Shown here piece after piece: positions 1 through 10,400 of a DNA stretch of 64,000 nt. How positions within the stretch are numbered: position 1 is the stretch's first letter; the number at the start of each line of letters is the position of its first letter. A program made the translations under genes and the position numbers. The stretch comes from Gnetum montanum (taxonomy: Eukaryota > Streptophyta > Gnetopsida > Gnetales > Gnetaceae): NCBI GenBank assembly GCA_015680685.1, contig MNCI01003654.1, forward strand, positions 10,826-74,825, in the 5' to 3' direction. The notes below the pieces were generated by a model. That model had not been told where the DNA came from. It was given only the letters and a program-made list of their open reading frames with translations, and ran no database searches.

Positions 1-769
1 GGGGTGTGCAGGGCAGGGGAAGGATGAATAAGTTTTCCAAATCAAAAATCAATTGTTACAAAAGCCACATCCAAAAATACATGGTTCCCCACCTTGGGTA
101 CTCCACACTTGGAGGGTAGATCACTTACATACCTTTGGATTTTGTTTCTCTCAAAATGTGATTTGAAGAGTACCACACCCTGTACAAGCTCTAAGCTCCA
201 CTTTGGAGTGTTTTGTTGTTGCAAAACCACTCAACCCAGCTAGTTTCCAACAAGATTAGAATGTGGTTTCAAGGATTCTCACAACCTTTACAAATTAAGG
301 TCTGCTTTAGAGTGTTGTAACGTTGCACCAGTCACTTAACCTAGCTAGGTCATGAAAGCTCAAAGATGATGCCTTCTTGGAAAAAGTACATCAAGTGGGG
401 CAAGAAAAAGAGAAACAAAATCACAAGGAAAGAATGTAACTAATTTACAAATCTTTGACTTTGAAGCATAATACAATAGCACTTAATACAACAACACAGA
501 TGATATGACAATGAAGTACAATACACAAGCAAATGATATGACAAAATAGGTACACAAGTATAGTATATAATGATTACTTTGATAGTGATAATTCATGCAC
601 AACACTTACTTAAAACCCAAGAGAATGAAATTTTCTTATAGCCTTGAAGTTTTTGAAATCACCTCAAAATCCATGCAATAGTTATCTAACGGCTAGTGGA
701 GACATCTTCTTTGAGATGGAGACATCTCTTTGCAGCAAGCTTCAATTTTGGGGAGACCTATCTTCAAGA
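1..769. other. Unassigned sequence left of element E1
   Basis: I recognise no gene or element here. The longest open stretch is a 62-codon frame on the minus strand (42-230), with no recognisable domain. A diverged tandem duplication is visible: about 188-243 resembles 293-347, sharing the pattern TTGGAGTGTT, GTTGCA, CACT-AACC-AGCTAG. The similarity to the E1-type LTR begins abruptly near 770, so this stretch either replaced or was inserted into the missing 5' part of that LTR. It is AT-rich and otherwise featureless. Confidence 0.5.
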
Positions 770-883
770 TGAGTTAAACCATATACTTGCACTTCACTAA
801 CTCGAAGTGGGAAGATAATGATCATGAACTGATTATCAACTTCTAGCTTACTTACATTATTCATCCATGAATTACAATCATCA
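770..883 (+). repeat. 5' LTR remnant of E1 (last ~114 bp)
   Basis: This matches the last part of the 3' LTR at 40036-40858: both read GAGTTAAACCATA, then a CACTT-A-TAACTC-AAGTGGGAAGATAA block, then CTTACATAC-like sequence, and both end in CATCA. The remaining ~700 bp of the LTR is absent to the left. Confidence 0.75.
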
Positions 884-884
884 T

Positions 885-902
885 TGGTACTATTGTTGTA
901 GA
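885..902 (+). other. Primer-binding site of E1 (decayed tRNA-Asp type)
   Basis: It lies one base after the LTR end, as in the other copies. Against TGGCGCCGTTGCCGGGGA (complement of the plant tRNA-Asp 3' end) 10 of 18 bases match. Seven of the eight differences are C to T or G to A. Confidence 0.6.
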
Positions 903-995
903 TGCATCAATGTTTGCTTAGTGGTTGATTTTAAAGAGTTCATTGTATTAAGAATTATACAGTTTATTCTTCACACTTGAATTAATCTTTTGAAT

Positions 996-1015
996 ACACA
1001 CACACACACACACAC
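996..1015. repeat. (CA)n microsatellite
   Basis: About ten CA units in the leader between the E1 primer site and the gag start. Confidence 0.9.
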
Positions 1016-1037
1016 TTAAGAGAATTAAAAACATAAT

Positions 1038-3655
1038 ATGGCTTCTACACTGAATGAAATGTCACCAGTTATCACAAAAGCTCATAAGAGTTATGATAAG
1101 GAATATAATGAAGAAAATTGGAGTGCACCCATGCAAATCAAAATTTCATATGCTTATACATATCTATACTATCCTAATTTCACATTTATCTTCCATGAGG
1201 ATGAATAGATAAGGTGGAGAGACTTGCAGGACAATGTTATTTTGCCTCTTGAATGTTTGACACCATCAATGTTGCAAGTAACCTTAATGAGGTTGAACCT
1301 TGACCATGCACAAGAAGGATACCATGTTACTAAACACATGACTAGGCCACATCAACCCATAGAAGCAAAATTAAGAAGGGGTGTTGCCATGGAGACAAGA
1401 CATCAACTTAACAAAGGAGAGAAAGTACCTCATATCGTTTTCTTAAAAGAAATAAATTATGATACATTCATAATGGAAGAACTCCACCAAACTCATCAAT
1501 CTCATTTGTTGACACCCATCATCGATTTATAGGAACTTGTCAAAATACAATGGCATTAGGCCCTTATGGACACACCTAGGGGAGATGTAGAAGACTCCAA
1601 ATTTAAGTAGAGCTTAAGGCCTAAAGCATTTGTAGAACCACAGGGAAATGAATCATGACATCATAGAAGGAAAACTTGTTGGCACCATTCTCCAGTTGCA
1701 TCCTCTTCCTCCTCATGATCATCAATGGAATCTAGCGAGAGGGAATGAAGACTAAGAGAGTATGATAGAAAAAGGTGAAGAGACCATGATAGACATGAAT
1801 ATAGAAGAAGGTGTCTTGATGATGATGAAGATTACTATGAACAAAGAAGAGACATGATTAGGCATGAAGAAAGGGAACGACACTATGAGCATTGAAGGGA
1901 TCACAACTACAATAGGGCCTATGAACCCAAAGAGCATTAAGAACCCATGTTGGCCACTTGTAATATTATAAACATTAGAGAAGCAGTGTATATTCCTACA
2001 AGGCATGTAAGGGATAGTTGCGTTAAGTGGCTGGACATGAATAACCCTTTCAAATTTGAAGGTGGATATAATGTGGATCCACAACACCACCTCCAAGCAT
2101 TCCATGATGCATATGCCCTTCAAAACATTGAGAATGATTAGCAAAAGTTAAATTTGTTTCTCAAAACACTCATTAAGGAAGTAGAGAGCTAGTATAGATC
2201 CTTAGAACTAAAAACCATCTAAATATGGAGTATCATGCTTGAACTTCTTAATGAAAAGTATCAAATCTATTCAAGAGTGTCCAATTTAAGGAAAAAATCC
2301 AATGATGGAAGCAAGGAACTCATGAATTCTTTTATGCAGTAATGAGAAGATATTATTCATTACTACATAGATGCCTAGGCCATGAATTTTTTCAAAGGGA
2401 ACAACTAAGGCACATTATTGATGGGTTAAGGAATAAGACTATAGAAACTTGTGGGGTATATGCCTAAGGTAGATTATCAGAAATGACAACCCATCAAATT
2501 CAAAGGCTAATAAACCAGGTGGCCAAAGAAGAAGGAGAGTTAAAGAAAAGGGAATTAGCAACAGAGTACAACCAAGATCCTGTAATAAACAAAGAGATGT
2601 TAGAATATGAGATAAACAAGAAGACAAAACTTTGAAGGATGTCATTCAAAAGAATACTCTACCCATCTAAAAATCAATCAATGACATTGTGACAAAGATA
2701 AATAAAATGTGGGACTTAATGGATGAAAAATTAACTATTGCACTCAAGATCATGGAGGAAAGGAACAAATAGGCTCTAAATAAGAATAAAGAAAAGAAGA
2801 AAAGAAGAGATAATAGATAAGAGAACTATAGACATAAAGGAAAAGTTGCTGCAGTTGAAGAATTAACAGACTCTAGTTCGGAAGATGAAGAGGGATGCAA
2901 GGTATGCCAATATAAACATCTTAAAGGATGTTGTCCTCTTATAATCCACTTGCAAGAGTCTATGGAATACATGCTTAATTCAAAATTTGTTAAGATGTAG
3001 ATGCCAAAATGATTACCTTACCCACAAGGTAATCTTAGAAAACCATTTCAACCATCATACTATCCAAGTAGAGCCTATCCTCAACCACAAGAGCAATATT
3101 AGTAGTAGTGGCAACAACAACAAGGATGGGGACTACCACTAGCAAGATGGAAATATCCATATATCCTTATGGATATTATGTTCAATGTTCAATATCTCCA
3201 AAAAATGCTTCAGTTCACACCTCCTCTCACTATTATTCACCTGAGTATCATAGACCTATTACATCATGAATGGGTCTCAATTCTTATTCTTATGCACAAT
3301 AGCCAATAACTAGTTCATCAAACCAACCTTCTAACTCTCTACCACCAATGCCATTGCTAGTTATGAAAAGAGAACTACCAACACAATTGTAGCAAAATAA
3401 TATTACCCGAGCAGTCAGTATGCAAGAGGATTTGGTGATGAATGAACCTAGATCCAGGAAATGTCTATTTTTTAGAACAATTCTAGAAAAGTTTCAAAGG
3501 ATGGGAACTTCATCTACATTAACCCCATCCACACATACCCCTCAAGGAAATACCAAGCTTCCACATTCTACAAATTTGAATTTGACCACTATCTTGCTCA
3601 CTCAAATTGTCACACACTAGATCAAGATGGGAGCACTTCCCAAGAAGAGAATATA
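1038..3655 (+). pseudogene. gag: E1 gag remnant
   Basis: Gag forms the particle that packages the element RNA. The ATG at 1038 is chosen because the three related gags in this window (26191, 46534, 55591) also start within about 150 bp of the primer site. In order: an N-terminal segment with a WRDLQ motif near 1215-1235 (WRDLEG in relatives), a charged Arg/His-rich segment (1750-1940), the core Gag domain from about 1980 (KWLDMNN, then FEGGYN, HHLQAFH and ESWY-like motifs), a charged stretch, and a short Cys-His motif near 2900 (C-x2-C-x3-H-x3-C-C). A Gln/Pro/Tyr-rich tail runs to about 3600. Stops such as TAG for expected Trp or Gln occur throughout. It cannot encode a full protein. Confidence 0.8.
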
Positions 3656-3840
3656 TCCTAGAAATCCCTTAGTATATCTTCAAATACTAGGTCATGAACC
3701 ATGCAAAGTTCTATTAGATTTTGGATCAAGAGTAAATTTTATTTTACAAGACATGTAGAAAGCCTAGAATCTTCCTCCACTGAAGAAGAACAATATTTAA
3801 TTAGAGCTTGCAAATAAGTTAATCGCTATCCCACTTGGAC
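3656..3840 (+). pseudogene. E1 aspartic protease, first half (cut by Tat insertion)
   Basis: The protease would cleave the Gag-Pol precursor. The active-site region near 3700-3760 reads LLDFGSRVNFI, where the family has a DSG or DTG triad; the Ser to Phe change fits one C to T transition. The frame then reaches a stop (TAG) and an LELANK-like stretch before the Tat element enters at 3846. The second half resumes at 22386. It is inactive. Confidence 0.8.
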
Positions 3841-3845
3841 ATGTG
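3841..3845. repeat. Target-site duplication ATGTG, left copy (Tat element)
   Basis: ATGTG here and at 22381-22385 flank the Tat element exactly. In relatives A and F the protease sequence is continuous at this point, confirming an insertion. Confidence 0.85.
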
Positions 3846-5242
3846 TGTAACAATTGAAAATGTCGATGGCTAGAACATTGAGGTCCACGGGCACATAGCC
3901 TAACCCCAAATCCACATGAGGGCCTACTAGAGGTGGAGACAGAGTCCCCTGGATGGTTTGGCTAATTGAATATGGATTTACCAGATGCAACAAGGGTGTA
4001 GTATGGTTAGTCACAGTGGTGATATGAAACGATATTAAGTGTGTAAGCGGTGTTTATGGTGTTAATGGTGTTAGTGGGGTCAAGCGTAGTCAAGAGTTTT
4101 GGTGAAGTGGACGATGTCAACATGTGTAGAGCATAGTTTTAGGCATGACTATGAGGTAAAATAATCAAAAATGCAAGTAAAGTGCAAAAAATGCAAAGAA
4201 AGAGAGAGAGAGAAGCAGAACACCACTCCAAATGGGGTTGAACGTAGTTAACACTAAAAGGGGTTAGAAAGTACACAGTGTACAGTAGGTGCAGTGGACA
4301 ATGTAGTCATAGTCTTTGAGGTGTCTAGCCATGAAGACTGGCATTTTGCCGAGGTGTCTACATTTGCCAGGTTGGCCACTATGGTGTACCATTGGTTGTG
4401 GTGTTTTGCTGGGTTGTAGGGGTTTACAACTTCGCCTATCCCTGGTTTATAAAAATGCCTTTGGTTTTCTTCCAAGCACTAAGATTTGCCAACCTAGATT
4501 TGCCAACCTCAAAAACTTTAAGGACATGGGTATTTATAGGTTTAGGGTTAGCAAAAAATGTAGGATGGCTACCATGTGGTAGAAGAGACAATTGGAACTA
4601 CACTCTCATCCAACTATCCTCTCCACTAGGTTGGTGGTGTTGTGCTTTTCTGTGCTCTACTAGACTCTGTGAGACTACGAGACTATGACTACACTGCTAA
4701 TCACATGTGTGTGCTAAGAAGATTGCAAGGTACCTAAAAAATGAAAGCTAGAGACTATAGTCTGTGGGACTATGCTCTCTATGATCTTGCATGGGGTTGA
4801 GCGTAGTTACAATTTTGGGGCAAAAGGGCATACAAAAAAGAAGTATTTTGCCAACTACACTCACCAAAGGTGAGTTTACTATATCTTGGAGTTGAGCTGA
4901 GCACCATTGCTATGCTATGGAGGCTACTGGAGACTATTCTGGCTAACTATGCTCTCTATAAGAGGTTGACTACACTTTGGGTTGGTGAAGAGCATAGTCC
5001 TGAGACTTAGAAAAAACTACAAGCCTTCGTGCTATCTACACTCTCCATGAGAGGTTGACTATGCTCCCAATCGTGGTTGAGCATAGTGTGAACACTTAGA
5101 AAAAGTTGCAAAAATTGGCATTCGTGTTAACTATGCTCTCCACGAGAGGCTGAATATGCTCTCAACTAGGGTTGAGCATCATCTCAACACCTAGCCAAAA
5201 TTTGCAGTTGGAATGCCATAGTCTAGATTTGGTGGTGTTTCA
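3846..5242 (-). repeat. Tat element 3' LTR (1397 bp)
   Basis: On the + strand it begins TGTAACAATTG and ends GGTGTTTCA, so in element orientation it is TGAAACACC to CAATTGTTACA. It pairs with 20743-22380. A TATA box in element orientation (CCTATAAATAC) is complementary to 4527-4537. It contains a (GA)n tract near 4200-4213 and a U3 tandem repeat (about 4935-5215). Confidence 0.85.
4935..5215 (-). repeat. U3 tandem repeat, three ~95-bp units
   Basis: Each unit carries CTATGCTCTC-like sequence, a GAGAGGTTGACTA segment, GGTTGAGCATAGT and a (C)ACTTAG-AAAA block. GAGCATAGTC and GACTATGCTC are reverse complements, so each unit can fold. The partner LTR has five units. Confidence 0.8.
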
Positions 5243-6361
5243 TTGGCCACTCTTTGTTGACATCTGGAGGAGTGGCCCAAGAGACATTGATAAAGAACAA
5301 CAAAACACCACAGCAGACTTAGCACCAACATTGCTCTTCAGTACCTAATCGGATGTTGTTGCACCATGCCCAAGAGTGTTGTAAATAGTGGTATGCTAGA
5401 TAGTAGGTGAGAAGTGGGAGTAAAAGGTATAGGTGATGTGCTAAGGATAAAAGGAAAGATGAGGTACAAGCAGAATGTTATGACACAAAGACATCATGGC
5501 TGATGGTGACCATGGCACTAGAGTGGCCTGCCTTTGAAAATGTTGATCTCTCATTGGAGTGTTTGTGAGAGAGTCAAGGTGTAGATTTAAGGCTGGCTGG
5601 TTGTGAAACTACTTTTCTATGGGATTGCTTGGTGATGTGCTTCCCCCATTTTTTCCTTTTTTTTGGTGGGGTGAACCTTCTTTAGGCTCTGCATGTTACT
5701 ACATGCTTGTTGTGAGGTGCTTTCCATCAAGTGGGTTGCATGTCACTAGATGGGGTTTGCTTTGTTATTTGTGAAATTGCATCACATTTGTACAATAGGT
5801 GTTTCCTCCCTGGGATGACTTATGTTACATCCACTAGTACTTTGATCGACCGATAGAGGCTCCCCATAGGATGATTTATGTTATTTCTACCTTGGGTTTT
5901 GAAGCTTGATTTGAAGAGGATGCCATATGGTCATAGCATGTGAGCATAAAACATGTTTGCAATCAGTGCTATTCAAGGAATCAAAGGGTATCAGGATATA
6001 GGAATAGATGTGAGTAGGCTATAATGGAATAATAAGGATATGCACTCTTGAGAGGTTTAGCTAGTCCAATCAGGCATATCGAAGTGATGTGGTGACTTGC
6101 TGCTATGATGAAATGTGCCTTTGCATGACTACTTGGGGCTTCATCCTACAAACACAACTCCAAGAAGACAAGAAAATTACACAAGGCATAAATGAAAATA
6201 GATTGAATGTGACAAAATGTAGAAGGTCACATGAGCAACACAGGTTACACAGGTTGCAAGTGCTTTACTCTAGAACTGTAGTGTGCTTGCTCACTTGGTG
6301 TAGGAGGAGAGTTATGGTATGCTTGGTCGCTTGCTTGTAGAAGGAGGGAAAAAGTTATTAA
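5243..6361 (-). other. 3' untranslated region of the Tat element
   Basis: This lies between the tandem array and the 3' LTR in element orientation. I see no convincing gene; the 83-codon + frame at 6089-6340 has no recognisable domain and no matching context. Next to the LTR, the minus strand reads a purine-rich AAAGAGTGGCCAA, a possible weak polypurine tract. Confidence 0.5.
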
Positions 6362-6715
6362 CATGAACCTAGTTTAAGGTCTTAGTAGACCATGGCTTTA
6401 CTAGTTTATAGTCCTAGTAGATTGTTGGGCTCATTTTAAGGTCCTAATAGACCATGTTGTGCTAGTTTATAGTCCTAGCAGATTTCTCTATGCTAGTTTA
6501 ACGTCTTGGCAGGTGAACTGTGCCACTTTATAGTTGTGGTAGACTACTAGTTTAAAGTCATGGTGGATTGCTAGTTTATAGTCTTAGTAGATGCGTTGTG
6601 CCAGTGTAACATCATGTCCCAAGGACAAGCTATGCTAGTTTATAGTCATAGTTGACTTCTCTATCAGTTTAACATTGTAGTAGACAAGCTATGCTAGTTT
6701 AACGTCATAACAAAT
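6362..6715. repeat. Degenerate tandem array I (core AGTTTAAGGTC-TAGTAGAC)
   Basis: About nine copies of a 35-45-bp unit, with the core (T)AGTTTA-AGTC-TAGTAGA followed by a variable spacer ending in TGC. It sits between integrase and 3' LTR. Tandem arrays in this 3' untranslated position are known for Tat/Ogre elements. Array II (15890-16400) shares the core. Confidence 0.8.
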
Positions 6716-6764
6716 GAATGCTTATCTTACTTTATTAATGTGCGATACTGCATGCTAGATATAG

Positions 6765-7830
6765 TATGGATTCAAGTGTGAACCATTCATTGGATTGGCA
6801 AACCCATTTTCATTTTGATTAGCAAGCTTGAATGCTCCATTGCCATAGGCCTTAGTGACCAAGAAAGGCCCTTCCCAGTTAGTTGAGAATTTATTTGTGG
6901 GTTCATGAACGGCCTTAAGGATTAGATTCCCCTTCTTAATCAGGCGTTGATGCTGGTTATGATGATGCTTTTGTTGTTGCTATTCTTGATACCACTCAAT
7001 GTGATCAAGTGTATGCATGCGCATTGAGTCAAGATCTCCGGTTCTCAACTCGTTGTTCTGACCTTCATCAATGAAGTTTGAGAGGATTACTCAGAGTGAT
7101 GGAACTTACAATTTAAGTGGAAAAGCTACTTTAGATCTGTAGATGAGGCTATAAGATGTCATACCTATTGTTGTTTGATGTGTCATGCAGTAGGCCCAAA
7201 GTGCGTAGACTAGTTGCTCATGCCATCATCATTTGCTATTGCTTAGCATATTCTTTAGGAGGTTAATGATAACCTTATTGGTGGCCTTTGCTTGGCCATT
7301 TGCCTAAGGGTAGTATGGCAATGAAAAGGAGTGCTTGATGCCGAAATGCTCAAAAAAGGCTTTTGTTTCAGTGTTGCTAAATTATGGTCTATTGTCTGTC
7401 ACTATGGTTATGGGCAAGTTGAAATGAGCCACTATGTTTTCCAACATGAACTTGCAAACTTGCTGCGATGTCATCTTCCTAAGGGAAATAACTTTGACCC
7501 ACTTGGTGAAATATTTTGTTCTAGTTATTATGAAGCTATGCCCTATGGAGGATTTAGGTGTTATGGGTTCGATGATGTCTAGGCCCCAGTGTTGGAACAA
7601 CCACATGATTTGTGTTGTATGCAATTCATTTGGTGGCAAGTGCATTAAATTACTATGCCGCTAATAAGTGTTGCACGTTTTAACTTTCTATATGCAATTG
7701 CTCTCCATGTAAGGAAAATGGTAGCCTAGCCATCTAATTTTTGCTACCATTATCCTAGGTGCTATGTGACCTCTGCATAGTCCTTTGTGGACTATCTAAA
7801 TGATTGTTTTTGCTTTGTTTTCACTTATGC
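6765..7830 (-). pseudogene. Tat integrase remnant
   Basis: Integrase inserts the new DNA copy into the genome. In element orientation an HHCC-like zinc segment comes first (HKGLCRGHIAP, then C-x6-C, about 7830-7690). The catalytic core begins with WGLDIIEPI and a YFTKWVK motif (first Asp present), then VTDNRP (second Asp present). The third acidic residue is lost: the NGQAEATNK-type motif near 7290 reads AKATNK, Glu to Lys by a G to A change. The C-terminal part (LRTGDL, NWEGPFLV, GAFKLA) runs to about 6765. The best open piece is 7382-7645. Several stops break the rest. Confidence 0.85.
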
Positions 7831-7889
7831 AAGTTAGTAGTATTCCATCGTAGGATTTGCAACATAGTGTGTTATCACCTATGATGATA

Positions 7890-8500
7890 TACTACTATGA
7901 ATGTTTACGTACTATGTCCTTTTGAGCAATAGTTAGGTGTTTCAAGGGCTCACCTTCTAGAAGGTACACCTTGATATCATTGTACCACTCTTTTGCATGG
8001 GTGGCACTAACTATGGCTATGGATGCATCTTTGATGGTTTGCGTAATAGGTGCAGTGCGATCCCCCATTAAGTTAGGCAATGTATTGAACATGCTAGGTG
8101 CTATGCTAAGGGTAAATGTTGCAAGTATGTTGGCAATGACATTTTTGCTGTAAAGGAACATGTTGAACAGTAGCAACTGCAAAGTGTTGGAGCAAGTGTT
8201 TTGCCAGGTCACAATAAAGTTGAAATGTTGTGCTTTGTAGGTGTAAACCTCTACTACCAGATTGACCACTAGTTGTGAATCACCTTGGGTCACTATGCAT
8301 TGGATTCCTAGGTTGCATGCTACAAGGATGCCTTTGAGGAGACCTTCGTACTCTACCACATTGTTAGTGCAAGGAAATGCAAAACAATATGTGAAGGGTC
8401 ATATCTCCCTAGAGGGAAATGTCATAATAGTAGCGATGCTACCCCCTCAAGAGGTTGAAGCTCCATCAAAATGCAGGAGTGCCTTGTAGTTATTATTGAG
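7890..8500 (-). pseudogene. Tat second (archaeal-type) RNase H remnant
   Basis: This extra RNase H downstream of RT is the hallmark of the Tat lineage and would degrade RNA in RNA-DNA hybrids. Visible motifs in order: FDGAS (first Asp), NNVVEYEGLL (Glu), QGDSQLVVN (Asp). The last acidic site reads NVIANILA where ADALA is expected, so Asp has become Asn by a G to A change. An open frame of 154 codons (7895-8359) covers most of it. The segment between it and integrase is degraded. Confidence 0.8.
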
Positions 8501-8559
8501 TTGTGTGGCTATAACTTGACCTTTTGTTGAGGCTTGCACAACATAATGCAGGTCAAACT

Positions 8560-10075
8560 CCACTATTATTTCTTTCTAGTGTGTAGTGCAACTACTTTCA
8601 TAGATATTCATTATTATAGCTCTGAGTATGTTGTTATTGCACTTGTTTAATGAGAAAACTAGGGTAAGGAAATACTTCTCCATGGCATTGTATCTCATTT
8701 CATGGGCTACTAATGCATGACTTAGGTAGTAGATCAGGATCTATATGCCACCATCTCACTTTTGGCAAAGCAAAGAAACAATGGATGTGTCAGAAGTGGC
8801 AAGGTAGATGTAAAAAGGCTTATCTCCTTGTATACGGTGAATTGTAGGTAATTGTGCTGGCTCTTGCTTAATGTTGTTGAATGCTTGTTGGCACTGGGCT
8901 ATGCACTTGAAGTGGGCTCCTTTCTTGAGTAAATGTTGCATTGGTTGTAGCTTGTTAGTTAACTAGGCAATAAACCTACATATGAATTGTATTCTACCTT
9001 GCAAGCCTCGTAACTCCTTAAGGTTAGCTGGTGGTGCCAAGTTGGAGATGGCCTTAACCTTGTTAGGATCTATGTGTATACTTGCTTCAAATACTACAAA
9101 GCCAAGCATCCTACCTATTTTGACACCAAAAACACACTTCTTGGGGTTTAAACTAAGCTCATGTTTTAGGAAATGTTAAGCACTAAGTCTAAGTCATTTG
9201 CATGGTTGTGGGCCGCTTTGGACTAACTACTATATCATGTACATAGTCATTGAGAAAACTTAACATGTAGTTGCTAAAGATGTAGGTCATTGCTCATTGG
9301 TATGTTCCTCTTGCATTCTTTGGACGAAAAGGCATCATCGTGTAGCAAAACGTACCCCAAGGAGTCATGAAGGTTGTATTGAGTTGGTGCTTAGGGTTGA
9401 TCCTAATCTGGTTGTAACCCAAGGATCCATTCATGAAGGACAACGAGGTGTGTCTAGCCATGGTATTGATCAGTTGATTAATACTGGGCAACAAAAAGTC
9501 ATCTTTGATGGTTGCCTTATTTAGATCCCAAAAATTTATGCAAATGTGTATACTTCCATTTTTCTTGGGCACAACTTCGATGTTGGAGAACTAGTCTACA
9601 TAGTCAATAGCCCAGATGAAACCAGCTTTGTAAAGCTTAGTGATCTCATCATAGACTACCAACGCCACCTTAGGTCAAACCTTGCATACTTTTTTTTTAA
9701 CTGGTTTAATGCAGGGATTGAGGATGATGTTGTGTTGGACTAGTTGGGGGTCTAGGCCTGTCATGTCCTTGTATGACCATGCAAATATCTAGTGTTATCA
9801 TTATGCACTCTAGCGATGTCTTGAGCATGCTAGATTCTAGCGAGGAATTCAGTTTTAGTATTCTTGCCTCGCCATTATGTGTTGCCATAGGGATCTCAAT
9901 GAGGGGATCCTCTGTGAGATCCCCTACCTCTAGATCAAGAGCCTTAACTAGATGGTCAGGCCAATCTAGTGGTGCTTCTATGGATGTTATGTATTCATTG
10001 TAGGTTGTAGGCTTGAGATCTAGGCAATGAGGACCAAAGGTGAGAGGATCTGCTCTTGCATTGCCATGTTATGTT
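8560..10075 (-). pseudogene. Tat reverse transcriptase and first RNase H remnant
   Basis: In element orientation: a linker with LESSM-KTSL and FAWSYKDMTGLDP (about 10020-9720), which always precedes RT in Tat elements; then RT with KKNGSIHICINF-DLNKA, LPSINQLI and GYNQIRI (9572-9300). The catalytic box near 9240-9255 reads YVHD instead of YVDD, so it is inactive. The thumb/connection segment (FKCIAQCQQAFNNIK, PFYIYLATSD) lies at 8941-8756 and leads into a decayed first RNase H. Upstream, homology stops near 10075, where the protease-RT gap begins. Confidence 0.85.
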
Positions 10076-10309
10076 CCTAAAAAAATAAACAAAAAAAATG
10101 TCAAGTGGCATGTTTGATGAAGTTAATAATAATTCATGAATGAGAAAAGCAATCCAATAAACTTTACTTAAGTATGCATGAAAATTACCATGGAAGGTAA
10201 ACATGTTTGCGCTAGTTTTAGTCCATAGTAGGCCATGGATGTGACAAACATGCCATTTTGAGGAGGGAGAGTCATGATAGGGAGTGGAATTAACTTGTGC
10301 ATTTTTAGG

Positions 10310-10400
10310 GTAGCAAAAAATCATCTTTTTAGGCTCAATATGGTTGACTATGCTCTCACCCAACTACACTCTCCATTGGGTGTTTGGTGGTGAGTGAAAT
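10310..10400 (-). repeat. LTR-like patch resembling the Tat LTR
   Basis: AGGGTAGCAAAAAAT, then CTATGCTCTCACCCAACTA and CTCTCCATTGGG with GGTGGTG match 4545-4650 of the Tat LTR in the same order and orientation. Further CTATGCTCTC-like pieces occur at 11680-11860. It may be the eroded LTR of a second Tat copy. Confidence 0.5.

Noticed and set aside
885-902. Primer sites as tRNA gene fragments
   Set aside because: Only the 18-bp complement of a tRNA 3' end is present, one base after each LTR; no cloverleaf exists.
5243-5262. TTGGCCACTCTTTGTTGACA next to the left Tat LTR as a primer site
   Set aside because: It partly resembles a Tat-type primer site, but on the + strand, while all coding is on the minus strand; this is the 3' LTR side. 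Treated as chance or part of the polypurine side.
7331-7664. Plus-strand frames over the Tat integrase
   Set aside because: They are antisense shadows of the minus-strand integrase and have no domain of their own.
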